Assembly: GCF_014466985.1 (NCBI RefSeq)
Contig: NZ_AP022826.1
Location: 372,001 to 436,000, forward strand
Source: Nitrosophilus labii
GTDB taxonomy: Bacteria > Campylobacterota > Campylobacteria > Campylobacterales > Nitratiruptoraceae
Direction: 5' to 3'
DNA length: 64,000 bases
Shown here: positions 24,373-33,595 of the stretch, one piece after another
Layout: each line of letters opens with the position of its first letter
How positions within the stretch are numbered: the first letter of the stretch is position 1
The notes under the pieces: model-generated
The model's input: only the letters and a program-made list of their open reading frames with translations
The model's database searches: none
Told to the model about the DNA's origin: nothing
Translations under genes and position numbers: made by a program

Positions 24373-25805
24373 GATATGATTATATAATTGTAGGAGCCGG
24401 TATAGCCGGGCTTTACGCAGCTTTAAATATACCTGAAAACAAGAATGTCTTAATAATTTCAAAAGAGCCGTTATGGGAGTGTAACACTTTTTACGCACAA
24501 GGGGGTATAACTACCGCTAAGGATGAGTCAGATATTCCCATTCATATTGAAGATACTTTAAAAGCAGGTGCTGGACTTTGTGACAAAGAGGCCGTTGAGA
24601 TTCTTAGTAGAAACAGTACAGGTGTTATAAACGATCTTATCCACAGAGGTTTTGAATTTGATTGTGATGAAGAGGGAAATCTTCTTTTTACCAGAGAAGC
24701 GGCACATTCAACTGCTAGGATTTTGCATGCCGGAGGAGATGCTACAGGAAGAAAACTTCATATATTTTTGATGCAAAACATAAAACATAAAGTTTTAGAA
24801 GGCGCTGTAGTTACAGATCTTTTGTGCGACGATGGAATCTGCTACGGAGTTACTGTCAGATACAAAGGAATATTGCAAAATATTTATGCTAAGAATATTT
24901 TTTTGGCCAGCGGCGGAATCGGTTCTTTATATGAGTACCATACAAACGCAAAAACAATAAGCGCAGATATACATGGAATAGCGGTTGAGAAGGGGATTGA
25001 GCTCAAAGATATGGAGTTTACCCAGTTTCATCCAACCGTTTTCATAAAAAGTAAAAAGGCTAGAAAACTTCTTTTAACTGAAGCTTTAAGAGGAGAAGGG
25101 GCAACTGTAGTGGATGAGGATGGAAAAAGGTTTCTTTTCGATTTTGATGAAAGAGGAGAGCTTGCTCCAAGAGATATAGTAAGTAGGGCTATTTACAGAT
25201 ATAAGCAGATGGGGCATCAAGTATATCTATCTTTCGAAAATTTTGATGAAGAGTTTTTTAAATACAGATTTCCAACTATCTATAAAAATTTTCAAGAATT
25301 GGGATTTAGAGTTCCAAAACAAAGAGTTCCTATTTCACCAGCTTTTCATTTTATGATGGGCGGTATTAAGACAGATTGTTATTCTAAAGTTTTAGGTTAT
25401 AAAAATCTTTATGCGATTGGAGAGGTTGCCTGTACAGGTGTTCATGGAGCAAATAGACTTGCTAGTAACTCTTTACTTGAAGGGCTTGTTTTTTCAAAAA
25501 GAGCCGTTGAAGATAGTTTGTTAAGTGAAAAAGATATAAAAAGAAAAGAGTTTAAAATAGATCAGACTCCACTAGTTAAAAATATTGATAAAAAGATGAA
25601 AAATCTGTTAAGAGAGACTATGTGGAATAGTGTTGGAATCATAAGAAAAAGAGATAAACTTATAGAAGCTGCTCAGGTTTTAGAAGATATTGGCAAAAAA
25701 GATATAGGTAGATTTTTAAAGCTTAGAGTTTTAACGGCTAAAAAGATTGTTGAAAGTGCGATTGAAAGAAGAGAGTCTGTTGGAGCTCACTATATTGAAG
25801 ATTAA
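24369..25805 (+). CDS. nadB: L-aspartate oxidase
   Basis: FAD enzyme oxidising L-aspartate to iminoaspartate for NAD synthesis. The 478-residue protein begins with the dinucleotide motif DYIIVGAGIAGLYAAL and shows NTFYAQGGITTA, the AHSTARILHAGGDATG segment with substrate-site residues, DMEFTQFHPTV, and GVHGANRLASNSLLEGLVF near residue 360. These distinguish NadB from the related FrdA/SdhA subunits, which bind covalent FAD. The C-terminal helical domain is slightly shorter than in E. coli. Coupled to the small lipoprotein gene upstream by a 4-bp overlap. Confidence 0.93.
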   Translation: MRYDYIIVGAGIAGLYAALNIPENKNVLIISKEPLWECNTFYAQGGITTAKDESDIPIHIEDTLKAGAGLCDKEAVEILSRNSTGVINDLIHRGFEFDCDEEGNLLFTREAAHSTARILHAGGDATGRKLHIFLMQNIKHKVLEGAVVTDLLCDDGICYGVTVRYKGILQNIYAKNIFLASGGIGSLYEYHTNAKTISADIHGIAVEKGIELKDMEFTQFHPTVFIKSKKARKLLLTEALRGEGATVVDEDGKRFLFDFDERGELAPRDIVSRAIYRYKQMGHQVYLSFENFDEEFFKYRFPTIYKNFQELGFRVPKQRVPISPAFHFMMGGIKTDCYSKVLGYKNLYAIGEVACTGVHGANRLASNSLLEGLVFSKRAVEDSLLSEKDIKRKEFKIDQTPLVKNIDKKMKNLLRETMWNSVGIIRKRDKLIEAAQVLEDIGKKDIGRFLKLRVLTAKKIVESAIERRESVGAHYIED

Positions 25806-25850
25806 GTTCATGATTGGTTTAATTAAAATATTAAAATATTAGGAGTCAAA

Positions 25851-27152
25851 ATGCATGGACTAGAGTTAACCCATACTTGGGTAGGTTATCTTTGTCTTTC
25901 TATTTTCATTATTGGATACTACTTTATAGCCGCTGAAGAGAAATTTCATATGAATAAGGCTAAACCTGCCCTTCTTGTTGGTACGTTAATGTTTATGATA
26001 ATTGGGATATATTTTACTATTAATGGTTTGGATCCAGATCCTTTACATGATGAGATGGAAAAGTTGATTTTGGAGATTGCAGAGATTTTCTTTTTCCTTT
26101 TTGTTGCTATGACATATATAGAAACGCTTATAGAAAGGCATGTGTTTGATGTTTTAAAATATAAGCTTACTTCAAAAGGGTACAGTTATAAAAAACTTTT
26201 TTGGATAACGGGTACAATCGCTTTTTTTCTCTCGCCTGTAGCAGATAACTTAACAACTGCTTTAATTCTTTCTACAGTACTATTTACTATAGATAAAACC
26301 AACAATCAGTTTTTGGTTCCTGGAGCTATCAATATAGTTGTAGCTGCAAATGCGGGAGGTGCTTGGAGTCCTTTTGGAGATATTACAACTTTGATGGCTT
26401 GGACCGCCGGAAAAGGGGAGTTTGTAGATTTTCTTTTTCTATTTCCGCCCTCTATAATCGGTTGGCTTCTAACCGCATGGCTCTTATCTAGGGTGGTTCC
26501 AGAAGGAGAGCCATATTTTGATGCGAGTTTGCCTAAGATGGAGTTAAAACCAGGAGCAAAAGTGGTTATATGGTTAGGAGTATTTACTATCTTTTTTGCG
26601 GTAATGGGACATCAGTTTTTCCATTTTCCTGCAATGTGGGGTATGATGTTCGGTTTGGCATTACTTAAGATCTACTCATATCTTCATAAAAGGAAAAACT
26701 CTAACGATAAATTTAACGTATTTGTAAATATGAAACATATTGAAAATGATACTTTGCTCTTTTTCTTCGGTATTTTGTCCGCCGTTGGTGCTCTTCACTT
26801 TTTAGGATTTCTTGAATATATTGTAAAACTTTACGATATTATCGGACCAACTGCAGGAAATATTGGAGTAGGTATAATATCTGCGATAGTAGATAACGTT
26901 CCTGTTATGAGCGCTATATTAAAAGCTAATCCTGAGATGGGAATAGATCAGTGGCTTCTTGTAACGTTAACTGCTGGAATTGGTGGAAGTTTGATCAGTT
27001 TCGGTAGCGCTGCGGGTGTTGGAGTTATGGGAAGACTTAGAGGAATCTATACTTTTGGCGCCCATATGAGATATGCGTGGACTATAATGCTTGGATATAT
27101 AGTATCTTTGGTAGTTTGGTATATTCAGTTTGAAATTTTCGGTTTGTACTAG
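25851..27152 (+). CDS. nhaD: NhaD-type Na+/H+ antiporter
   Basis: An inner membrane antiporter of the ion transporter superfamily, 433 residues with about 12 hydrophobic segments. Diagnostic stretches are SPVADNLTTALILSTVLF and AGGAWSPFGDITTLMAW (about residues 125-185), and AIVDNVPVMSAI in the second half, the paired PxxDN motifs of the two inverted repeats. TAGGAG lies six bases before the ATG. It follows nadB by 45 bp and may be co-transcribed. Supports life in a saline habitat. Confidence 0.88.
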   Translation: MHGLELTHTWVGYLCLSIFIIGYYFIAAEEKFHMNKAKPALLVGTLMFMIIGIYFTINGLDPDPLHDEMEKLILEIAEIFFFLFVAMTYIETLIERHVFDVLKYKLTSKGYSYKKLFWITGTIAFFLSPVADNLTTALILSTVLFTIDKTNNQFLVPGAINIVVAANAGGAWSPFGDITTLMAWTAGKGEFVDFLFLFPPSIIGWLLTAWLLSRVVPEGEPYFDASLPKMELKPGAKVVIWLGVFTIFFAVMGHQFFHFPAMWGMMFGLALLKIYSYLHKRKNSNDKFNVFVNMKHIENDTLLFFFGILSAVGALHFLGFLEYIVKLYDIIGPTAGNIGVGIISAIVDNVPVMSAILKANPEMGIDQWLLVTLTAGIGGSLISFGSAAGVGVMGRLRGIYTFGAHMRYAWTIMLGYIVSLVVWYIQFEIFGLY

Positions 27153-27192
27153 TAAAAAATTTTTTATCGAATCATATTGAAAAAGGATATAG

Positions 27193-28743
27193 ATGAAAAA
27201 CGTTCCTATAGTTATTTTGGATTTTGGCAGTCAGTATACTCAGCTAATTGCTAGAAGGTTAAGAGAAGAGAGAGTTTACTGCGAAATTTATCCATATTTT
27301 ACAGATATTGAAGAGATTAAAGCAAAAAATCCAAAAGGAATTATTTTTAGCGGCGGACCGGCTAGCGTATATGATAAAGAGGCTCCAAGAGTTGATAAAA
27401 AGATTTATGAACTAGGACTTCCGATTTTGGGAATATGTTACGGAATGCAGCTTATAACCGTTGATTTTAACGGAGATGTTGTAAGAGCAAATCATCATGA
27501 ATACGGGAAAGCAAGACTTATTTTCGATGAAGTTCACAGCTCTTTCTCCCCACTTTTTAAAGACACGAAGGATGGTCAGATTGTATGGATGAGTCATGCC
27601 GACAAAGTTGAAAGACTACCATACGGATTTGTAAGGATAGCTCATACGAACAACTCTTCATATGCAGCGATAGCAAACGAAGAAAAGAAAATTTACGCTC
27701 TTCAATTTCATCCTGAAGTTTCCCATTCGGAAGAGGGGAGTAAGATATTAAGAAATTTTGCAAGAGAGATATGCGGTGTTGAAGAGAAGTGGGATATGGG
27801 TCACTTTGCTAAAGAGCAGATCGAAAAAATCAGAAAAATAGTCGGGAAAGACAAAGTTTTGTGTGCTCTTAGCGGCGGTGTGGATAGTTCTGTAGTTACG
27901 GCACTTTTATATGAGGCTATAGGTGATCAGCTTATACCTGTATTTGTAGATAACGGCTTGTTAAGAGCAAGCGAGAGAGAAAAAGTGGAGCATGTATTTA
28001 AAAATATGCTAAAAGTTCCTTTGATAGTGGTAGATGCAGGCGAGAAGTTTTTGAACGCTTTAAAAGGAGTGACTGACCCGGAACAGAAAAGAAAGATAAT
28101 AGGCCACACTTTTATTGAAGTTTTTGAAGAGGAAGCAAAAAAACATACTGATGTGAAATATTTAGCTCAAGGAACACTTTATCCCGATGTTATTGAGTCA
28201 GTTTCGGTGAAAGGACCCAGTGAAACTATAAAATCTCATCATAATGTTGGAGGATTGCCTGATTGGATGAAATTTGAGCTAATAGAGCCTTTAAGAGAGC
28301 TTTTTAAAGATGAGGTTAGAAAACTAGGACTTGAGCTGGGACTTCCTAAAGAAATGGTTATAAGACACCCTTTTCCAGGGCCTGGACTTGCTATTAGAAT
28401 AATGGGAGAAGTTAACAAAGAGAGTTTAGAACTTTTAAGAAGAGCCGATACTATACTTCTTGATGAGATAAAAGCTGCAGGATATTATGAGAAACTTTGG
28501 CAGGCGTTTGCAGTTTTGTTGAACGTTCAAAGCGTTGGAGTTATGGGCGATAAGAGAACCTATGAGAATACTGTTGCGGTTAGATGTGTAGAGAGTACCG
28601 ACGGTATGACGGCTACGTTTGCTCATCTGCCTCATGATCTGCTTGAAAATATCAGCAACAGGATTATTAACGAAGTTAATGGAATAAACAGGGTTGTTTT
28701 CGATATAAGCTCCAAGCCTCCTGCCACTATAGAGTGGGAGTGA
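27193..28743 (+). CDS. guaA: GMP synthase (glutamine-hydrolysing)
   Basis: Converts XMP to GMP using glutamine and ATP. The 516-residue protein has a class I glutamine amidotransferase domain with catalytic Cys in GICYGMQL (about residue 82) and His/Glu in FHPEVSH (about 174-176). It also has an ATP pyrophosphatase loop [10 protein letters not shown] (about 227), and a C-terminal dimerisation domain with the conserved end PATIEWE. Length and motifs are typical. A strong hairpin terminator follows the stop directly. Confidence 0.97.
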   Translation: MKNVPIVILDFGSQYTQLIARRLREERVYCEIYPYFTDIEEIKAKNPKGIIFSGGPASVYDKEAPRVDKKIYELGLPILGICYGMQLITVDFNGDVVRANHHEYGKARLIFDEVHSSFSPLFKDTKDGQIVWMSHADKVERLPYGFVRIAHTNNSSYAAIANEEKKIYALQFHPEVSHSEEGSKILRNFAREICGVEEKWDMGHFAKEQIEKIRKIVGKDKVLCALSGGVDSSVVTALLYEAIGDQLIPVFVDNGLLRASEREKVEHVFKNMLKVPLIVVDAGEKFLNALKGVTDPEQKRKIIGHTFIEVFEEEAKKHTDVKYLAQGTLYPDVIESVSVKGPSETIKSHHNVGGLPDWMKFELIEPLRELFKDEVRKLGLELGLPKEMVIRHPFPGPGLAIRIMGEVNKESLELLRRADTILLDEIKAAGYYEKLWQAFAVLLNVQSVGVMGDKRTYENTVAVRCVESTDGMTATFAHLPHDLLENISNRIINEVNGINRVVFDISSKPPATIEWE

Positions 28744-28766
28744 AAACGGCTGTTACAGCCGTTTTT
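28744..28766 (+). terminator. Rho-independent terminator of guaA
   Basis: Perfect 9-bp stem AAACGGCTG / CAGCCGTTT with a TTA loop, followed by TT; it starts directly after the guaA stop codon. Confidence 0.85.
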
Positions 28767-28806
28767 AAAATGACTATTTCGGTTGTTTTGGATAGGGTTT
28801 TTCAAA

Positions 28807-29457
28807 GTGGGCAATATATATATACTTTCAAATAAAGATATTCAAGGCGCTAATAAACTTCCGGTAATTAAGCAAATTTTCTTCAAGAAAGATCTGGATT
28901 TTAAAAAATATGACTATCTGATATTTACTTCAAAAAACGGTGTTTTGGCAGCTGAAAAAATATCAAAAGAGTGGAGAGAGATTCCATCTTTGGCAATTGG
29001 AGAAGCAACTGCCAAGATGATAGAGAAGTACGGCGGTAAAGTGGTTTTTATCGCAAAAAAGTTTTACGGTGATGAGTTTGCAAAAGAGATATCTCAAAAT
29101 TTTGATAAAAACTCAAAATTTTTATATTTGAGAGCAAAAAGAGTTTTATCAAAACTTGCTGCGATATTGGAAAACAGAGGTTTTTATGTAACAGAGTCGA
29201 TAGTATATGAGACCATTTGCGAAGATTGTAAAAAGCTAAAAAGACCTCCAAAAAACTCGTTTATCATTTTCTCTTCCCCATCCACTATAGACTGTTTTTT
29301 TAGATGTTTTGGTTGGGATGATAGTTATAAAGCTGTGGCAATAGGTAAAAAAACCGCTACTTATATTCCTTCAAATATTGATTATATAATCTCCCCAAGT
29401 CAGAGTTTACAAGCAACAGTGGATTTTATCAAAGAGACATTGAACGCTAATCATTAG
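28807..29457 (+). CDS. hemD: Uroporphyrinogen-III synthase
   Basis: Closes hydroxymethylbilane to uroporphyrinogen III in heme synthesis. The 216-residue product has the two-lobed pattern of this weakly conserved family: YDYLIFTSKNGVLAA (about 35-50), IPSLAIGEATAKMI, FLYLRAKRVLSKL, and the second-lobe SFIIFSSPSTIDCFF followed by KAVAIGKKTATYI. The frame can begin at a TTG at 28783, but the GTG at 28807 places GNIYILSN at the N-terminus and has GGATAGGG about nine bases upstream. Heme supply fits the many cytochromes in the window, though this gene is far from them. Confidence 0.82.
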   Translation: MGNIYILSNKDIQGANKLPVIKQIFFKKDLDFKKYDYLIFTSKNGVLAAEKISKEWREIPSLAIGEATAKMIEKYGGKVVFIAKKFYGDEFAKEISQNFDKNSKFLYLRAKRVLSKLAAILENRGFYVTESIVYETICEDCKKLKRPPKNSFIIFSSPSTIDCFFRCFGWDDSYKAVAIGKKTATYIPSNIDYIISPSQSLQATVDFIKETLNANH

Positions 29458-29526
29458 TTTTTTACGAAAATTAAATCTTAAAACAGTATCTAATGCCTAA
29501 ATATATACTTTTAAGCAAATTTATTT

Positions 29527-29532
29527 TATAAT
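29527..29532 (+). promoter_or_regulatory. -10 box of the 6S-like RNA
   Basis: A perfect TATAAT, 8 nt upstream of the predicted RNA 5' end at about 29541. There is no obvious -35, as is usual in this group. Confidence 0.65.
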
Positions 29533-29540
29533 ATATTTAA

Positions 29541-29731
29541 ACCTGAGCGGTGCGCTACCCGCGATATGGGGGTCCGACAATAGAACTATGGAGGGAAACG
29601 TAGAACTGTGGTGTGTCGGTGGCTTCGCTTGAGCCCGGGACGCCGGGCGAGAAGTTGCCGCCTAAAGCAGTTCTCATTCCCTCATCTTTGGTCATTTGGG
29701 ACCATTGCATAGCGTGAACGCCCGCTCGGGT
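29541..29731 (+). ncRNA. ssrS: 6S RNA candidate
   Basis: A GC-rich, about 190-nt segment in an AT-rich genome. Its ends pair perfectly: ACCTGAGCGG (29541-29550) with CCGCTCGGGT (29722-29731), followed by a T-run, and a TATAAT box lies at the right distance upstream. Inside, GGTCC near 29571 can pair with GGACC near 29698, leaving a large central bubble and an apical GC hairpin around CCCGGGACGCCGGG. This is the layout of 6S RNA, which sequesters sigma70 RNA polymerase. I recall 6S RNA lying upstream of purD in Campylobacterota, and purD follows here. An SRP RNA or tmRNA fits less well: neither the SRP GGAAG tetraloop region nor a tRNA-like end is present. Confidence 0.75.
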
Positions 29732-29826
29732 TTTTTTATTTGTGATAAGAGTTATGCGTTATATGTGAAATTTATAAAGCTTTTTGTTAGCTCATAACTC
29801 TTAACACAAATCTTCAAAGGAAATCG

Positions 29827-31098
29827 ATGAACATACTTGTTGTTGGAAGTGGCGCAAGAGAGTATTCTATAGGGCTTGCGCTAAAGAAAGATGAGAGTGT
29901 AAATGATCTCTATTTTGCTCCTGGCAACGGTGCAACATTAAATCTTGGCAAAAACATCGAGACTGGAAGCTGGGAAGAGCTTGCGGATTTTGCAAAAGAG
30001 AGGGATATAGATTTGACCATAGTTGGTCCGGAAGCTCCTTTGGTTGAAGGGATAGTAGATATTTTTAAAGATAGAGGTCTTACCATATTTGGTCCAAGTC
30101 AAAAAGCTGCTCTTTTGGAAGGCTCAAAAATATATATGAAGAATTTCCTAAAAAGACATAATATTCCTACTGCGAAATTTTTAGAAACGGATAGTCTTGA
30201 AGAGGCTTATAAATTTATAGAGTCTATTTCTGAACCTATTGTAGTAAAAGCTGACGGTCTTTGTGCGGGGAAAGGGGTGATTATAGCTCAAAGCAAGGAA
30301 GAAGCTAAAAAAGCCTCGGGCGAGATGTTAAGCGGCAAAGCTTTTGGAGAGGCTGGTAAAAGAGTCGTTATAGAGGAGTTTTTGGACGGATATGAACTTT
30401 CGATATTTGCTATAAGTGATGGAGAAAAATACGTAATACTGCCAGCCGCTCAAGATCACAAAAGACTTTTAGATAACGATAAAGGCCCAAATACCGGCGG
30501 TATGGGCGCTTATGCACCTACACCATTGATAGATGAAGAACTTTATAAAAAGATTGAAGATAAAATTATAGCACCTACTATAGATGGAATGAGAAATGAA
30601 GGAACTCCTTTTGAAGGAGTACTTTTTGCTGGACTTATGATTGTAAAAAATGAGCCTTACGTTTTAGAGTATAACGTAAGATTTGGAGATCCTGAGTGTG
30701 AAGTATTGATGCCTCTTCTTAAAACACCTGCCAGTGAGCTTTTTTATAAAGCGGCCACTAAAGATTTGGATAGTCTAAAGATAGAGTTTTATAACAAATA
30801 TGCCGTGGGGGTAGTACTTGCTAGCGAAAACTATCCTTATGGTAAAAGCAAGCCGGCAGAGATTATAGTAGATGAGATAGTTCATAAAGATTTAGCCCAA
30901 CATGCTCATATCTCATTTGCGGGAGTAAGCTTGGCTGAAGGTAAACTTTATGCTACCGGTGGTAGAGTATTGGTTTGCGTTGGGATAGGCGATACTTTGA
31001 AAGAGGCTAGAGATTATGCTTATCTTCTTACTGGACAAGTACATTTTGCCGGTAAAAAGTATAGAAGCGACATCGCTTATCAGGCGTTGAGAGATTAG
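29827..31098 (+). CDS. purD: Phosphoribosylamine-glycine ligase
   Basis: Second step of purine synthesis, forming GAR from phosphoribosylamine, glycine and ATP. The 423-residue ATP-grasp protein starts [15 protein letters not shown]. It has [13 protein letters not shown], the ATP-grasp segment [16 protein letters not shown] (about 139-154), [15 protein letters not shown], and [15 protein letters not shown] for metal and phosphate binding. One note: the usual GREHAL reads GAREYSI, with Tyr replacing the His. AAAGGAAATCG precedes the ATG. Head of a run of co-directional genes. Confidence 0.96.
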   Translation: MNILVVGSGAREYSIGLALKKDESVNDLYFAPGNGATLNLGKNIETGSWEELADFAKERDIDLTIVGPEAPLVEGIVDIFKDRGLTIFGPSQKAALLEGSKIYMKNFLKRHNIPTAKFLETDSLEEAYKFIESISEPIVVKADGLCAGKGVIIAQSKEEAKKASGEMLSGKAFGEAGKRVVIEEFLDGYELSIFAISDGEKYVILPAAQDHKRLLDNDKGPNTGGMGAYAPTPLIDEELYKKIEDKIIAPTIDGMRNEGTPFEGVLFAGLMIVKNEPYVLEYNVRFGDPECEVLMPLLKTPASELFYKAATKDLDSLKIEFYNKYAVGVVLASENYPYGKSKPAEIIVDEIVHKDLAQHAHISFAGVSLAEGKLYATGGRVLVCVGIGDTLKEARDYAYLLTGQVHFAGKKYRSDIAYQALRD

Positions 31099-31101
31099 TA
31101 T

Positions 31102-31533
31102 ATGGAGCTTGGCTTTGAAAAAAGGCAAATAGCTCCTTTACAAAAAAGGGCTTTTGCCTTCTTAATAGACGATATTGTAGTTTCTGTTATATTTTTGGCT
31201 ATTATTTGGGATATGCTGCCATCCAACGCTACATTTTTGGAAATCTCTTCTATAATGAATCAATTTTTGATCTACTTGATTACTATAAAGATCGTTTATC
31301 ATACATATTTTGTGTGGAAGTTTAGAGCTACGCTCGGAAAATTGGCAATGAAGATAGAGGTGGTTTCTGCTGAGAAATTTGTCGCTGTTACCTTTTCTCA
31401 AGCGTTTAATAGAGCGGTTTTTAGAATCATAAGCGAAATGGCTTTTTATCTCGGTTTTCTACTTGCTTTCATAGGCAAAAACAGGCAGGCATTTCACGAC
31501 AAAACGGCAAAAACAGTAGTGGTAAATGTATAA
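31102..31533 (+). CDS. RDD family membrane protein
   Basis: A 143-residue integral membrane protein with the family's N-terminal basic-aspartate motif: QKRAFAFLIDDIVVSVIFL, including the R...DD arrangement (about residues 16-24). Three hydrophobic segments are visible (about 20-40, 50-68, 108-125), with the loop KFRATLGKLAMKIEVV typical of RDD proteins. It begins 3 bp after purD and overlaps lptD by 8 bp. Role unknown; members have been linked to ion or proton transport. Confidence 0.8.
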   Translation: MELGFEKRQIAPLQKRAFAFLIDDIVVSVIFLAIIWDMLPSNATFLEISSIMNQFLIYLITIKIVYHTYFVWKFRATLGKLAMKIEVVSAEKFVAVTFSQAFNRAVFRIISEMAFYLGFLLAFIGKNRQAFHDKTAKTVVVNV

Positions 31534-33586
31534 AGTTCTCTGTTTTTTTCTCTTTTGTGTTCTTGCTTACTCTAAAGAGTTGCCGCTAGAGTTGTTTGCA
31601 AAAAAGGTTGAAACGAGACAAGATATAGTTGTTGCCAAAGAGGATGTGGTTTTAGTTTACGACGGCTATTACATAGAGGCGGATAAAGCTTTATACGATA
31701 AAAACAGTTCTACGATAGAGCTTTTTGGAAAGATAAGTATACTCAAAGAGTCCTCATATACGATATTAAGCGAATATGCGATTTTTGATATGGTTAACAA
31801 AAAAATATATTCAAAGCCTTTTTTCTTTATAGAGCAAAAAGATGGATTGTGGATTAGCTCTTGTGAAGCAAAAGGGAAAGAGGGGTTATTTCGTTTTGAA
31901 GACTCTTTGGTTTCTAGTTGTAATCCTACCGATCCTGATTGGAAGTTGGAGTTTAGTTTAGGAAAATATTACGAGAAAAAAAGATGGGTTAATCTCTACA
32001 ACGTAAGGTTATATGCGGGAGAAATACCTATATTTTATCTGCCATATTTTGGATTTTCCACTTCAAAAGAGCGAAAAAGCGGACTCTTGATACCTAAATT
32101 TGCTCTATCTAATGAAGAGGGTTTTGTTTATATTCAACCAATCTTTATAGCTCCCTATCCGCAGTGGGATCTTGAGATCTTGCCTCAGATAAGAACTAAG
32201 AGAGGAAAGGGTCTTTACGCTACTTTTAGATTTGTAGATATGCCATATTCAAACGGATATTTCAAAACAGGTTTTTTTAAAGAGAAGAGTAGCTATGTAG
32301 AGCAAGAAAATTTAAAAAACAGTACTCACAACGGATTTGAGTTTTTCTACACAAGAAATGCATTATTTACTAAAAATACAACGGTTGATAAAAGAGACGG
32401 TCTTTATATCGATCTTAAATATTTAAACGATATAGATTATTTAAATCTACAACACAGAAATATAGAAAAAAGCTATAAAAGTCTAATTACCTCAAGAGTA
32501 AATTACTACTACAATATGTACAACCACTATATGGGATTTTATTCTAAGTATTTTATAGACACTACCAAGGTGACTAACGAGGATACGTTACAGATATTCC
32601 CAAAGTTGCAATATCATAGCTACGTTAAATCACTTATTTTTAATAACGTTTTATACTCCATCGATTATAAATATAACAACTATTATAGAGATGTAGGAGT
32701 TAACGCTCAGCAGTATGAGCTAAATATTCCTATTGGTGTCTATTTTAGTTTTTTTGATGACTTTTTGGGCTTTTCGGTCACTGAAAACATATATATGACC
32801 TATATAGATTACTTCAATACTCCATACTGGATAGAGAACGCCTATATAGTTAGAAACTATCACAAATTTTCTTTATACTCAGATCTAATAAAAGGTTACG
32901 AAAATTTTTTGCATACCATACATCTAAACGCTTCATTGGTTGTTCCTAGTTATGAAAAAGACGAGGGTCAAAAAGAGGATTTTATAACTATCAATAGTGA
33001 AACAAAACGGTTAGAAGTTAGCCTAAAAGAGTATTTTTACGATAAAAATGGGAAAGAGTTTTTATATCATAGAATTATCCAGCCGATTTTTTATGACAGC
33101 GATTATAAATATGGAGATTTGGAAAATGAGATCGGCTTTAAGATAAATAGCAAAATTAGCATTGTTAGTGATTTCTTTTACTCTCACCAATATAGCAGCG
33201 TCAATTCTATTACTACAAGTCTAAACTATAAAGATGCTATGCAAAGCGCTATTGTGTCGCACTTTTATAAAAATGGATTTGAGGGAAAAGAAGATTCAAG
33301 CTTCATTACGGTGAGACTTCAACGAAATTTATCTAAAAAATATAAACTATTTGGTAAAATTGATTACGATTTTGTTAATAACTATATGAAAAATTGGGAA
33401 TTTGGCTGGTATTATAAAAAGAAATGTTGGAATTACAAGATAAGTTATAGAGAAGATATTCGCCCAATTTTAACGTCTGTTGGGAGTTCCTCTATCAAAA
33501 ATAGAGCTATTCTTTTTAAAGTAGAGTTGGTTCCTTTAGGGGGAGTCGAGTATGCTTATAGGCAGCGAAACGAGATTACAAATTAA
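31526..33586 (+). CDS. lptD: LPS-assembly outer membrane protein LptD
   Basis: The outer membrane translocon that inserts lipopolysaccharide. The 686-residue protein has a signal peptide (about 1-17), then an OstA-type beta-jellyroll with VVLVYDGYYIEADKALYD. The rest is an aromatic-rich barrel with the marker GEIPIFYLPYFGFSTSKERKSGLLIP (read here in two pieces, about 165-190), near the strand 1 region of LptD. Somewhat shorter than enterobacterial LptD, as usual for Campylobacterota. Overlaps the RDD gene by 8 bp; the MCE gene follows after 9 bp. Confidence 0.88.
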   Translation: MYKVLCFFLFCVLAYSKELPLELFAKKVETRQDIVVAKEDVVLVYDGYYIEADKALYDKNSSTIELFGKISILKESSYTILSEYAIFDMVNKKIYSKPFFFIEQKDGLWISSCEAKGKEGLFRFEDSLVSSCNPTDPDWKLEFSLGKYYEKKRWVNLYNVRLYAGEIPIFYLPYFGFSTSKERKSGLLIPKFALSNEEGFVYIQPIFIAPYPQWDLEILPQIRTKRGKGLYATFRFVDMPYSNGYFKTGFFKEKSSYVEQENLKNSTHNGFEFFYTRNALFTKNTTVDKRDGLYIDLKYLNDIDYLNLQHRNIEKSYKSLITSRVNYYYNMYNHYMGFYSKYFIDTTKVTNEDTLQIFPKLQYHSYVKSLIFNNVLYSIDYKYNNYYRDVGVNAQQYELNIPIGVYFSFFDDFLGFSVTENIYMTYIDYFNTPYWIENAYIVRNYHKFSLYSDLIKGYENFLHTIHLNASLVVPSYEKDEGQKEDFITINSETKRLEVSLKEYFYDKNGKEFLYHRIIQPIFYDSDYKYGDLENEIGFKINSKISIVSDFFYSHQYSSVNSITTSLNYKDAMQSAIVSHFYKNGFEGKEDSSFITVRLQRNLSKKYKLFGKIDYDFVNNYMKNWEFGWYYKKKCWNYKISYREDIRPILTSVGSSSIKNRAILFKVELVPLGGVEYAYRQRNEITN

Positions 33587-33595
33587 GGACAATAT

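Noticed and set aside
24292..24498. Minus-strand 68-codon open frame overlapping the small lipoprotein gene and the nadB start
   Set aside because: It is antisense to two genes with good motifs and ribosome sites, and its translation shows no recognisable feature.
29541..29731. Purine riboswitch or SRP RNA upstream of purD
   Set aside because: The segment has its own TATAAT and a closing stem at the terminator, ends about 95 bp before purD, and lacks the purine aptamer loops and the SRP GGAAG core.
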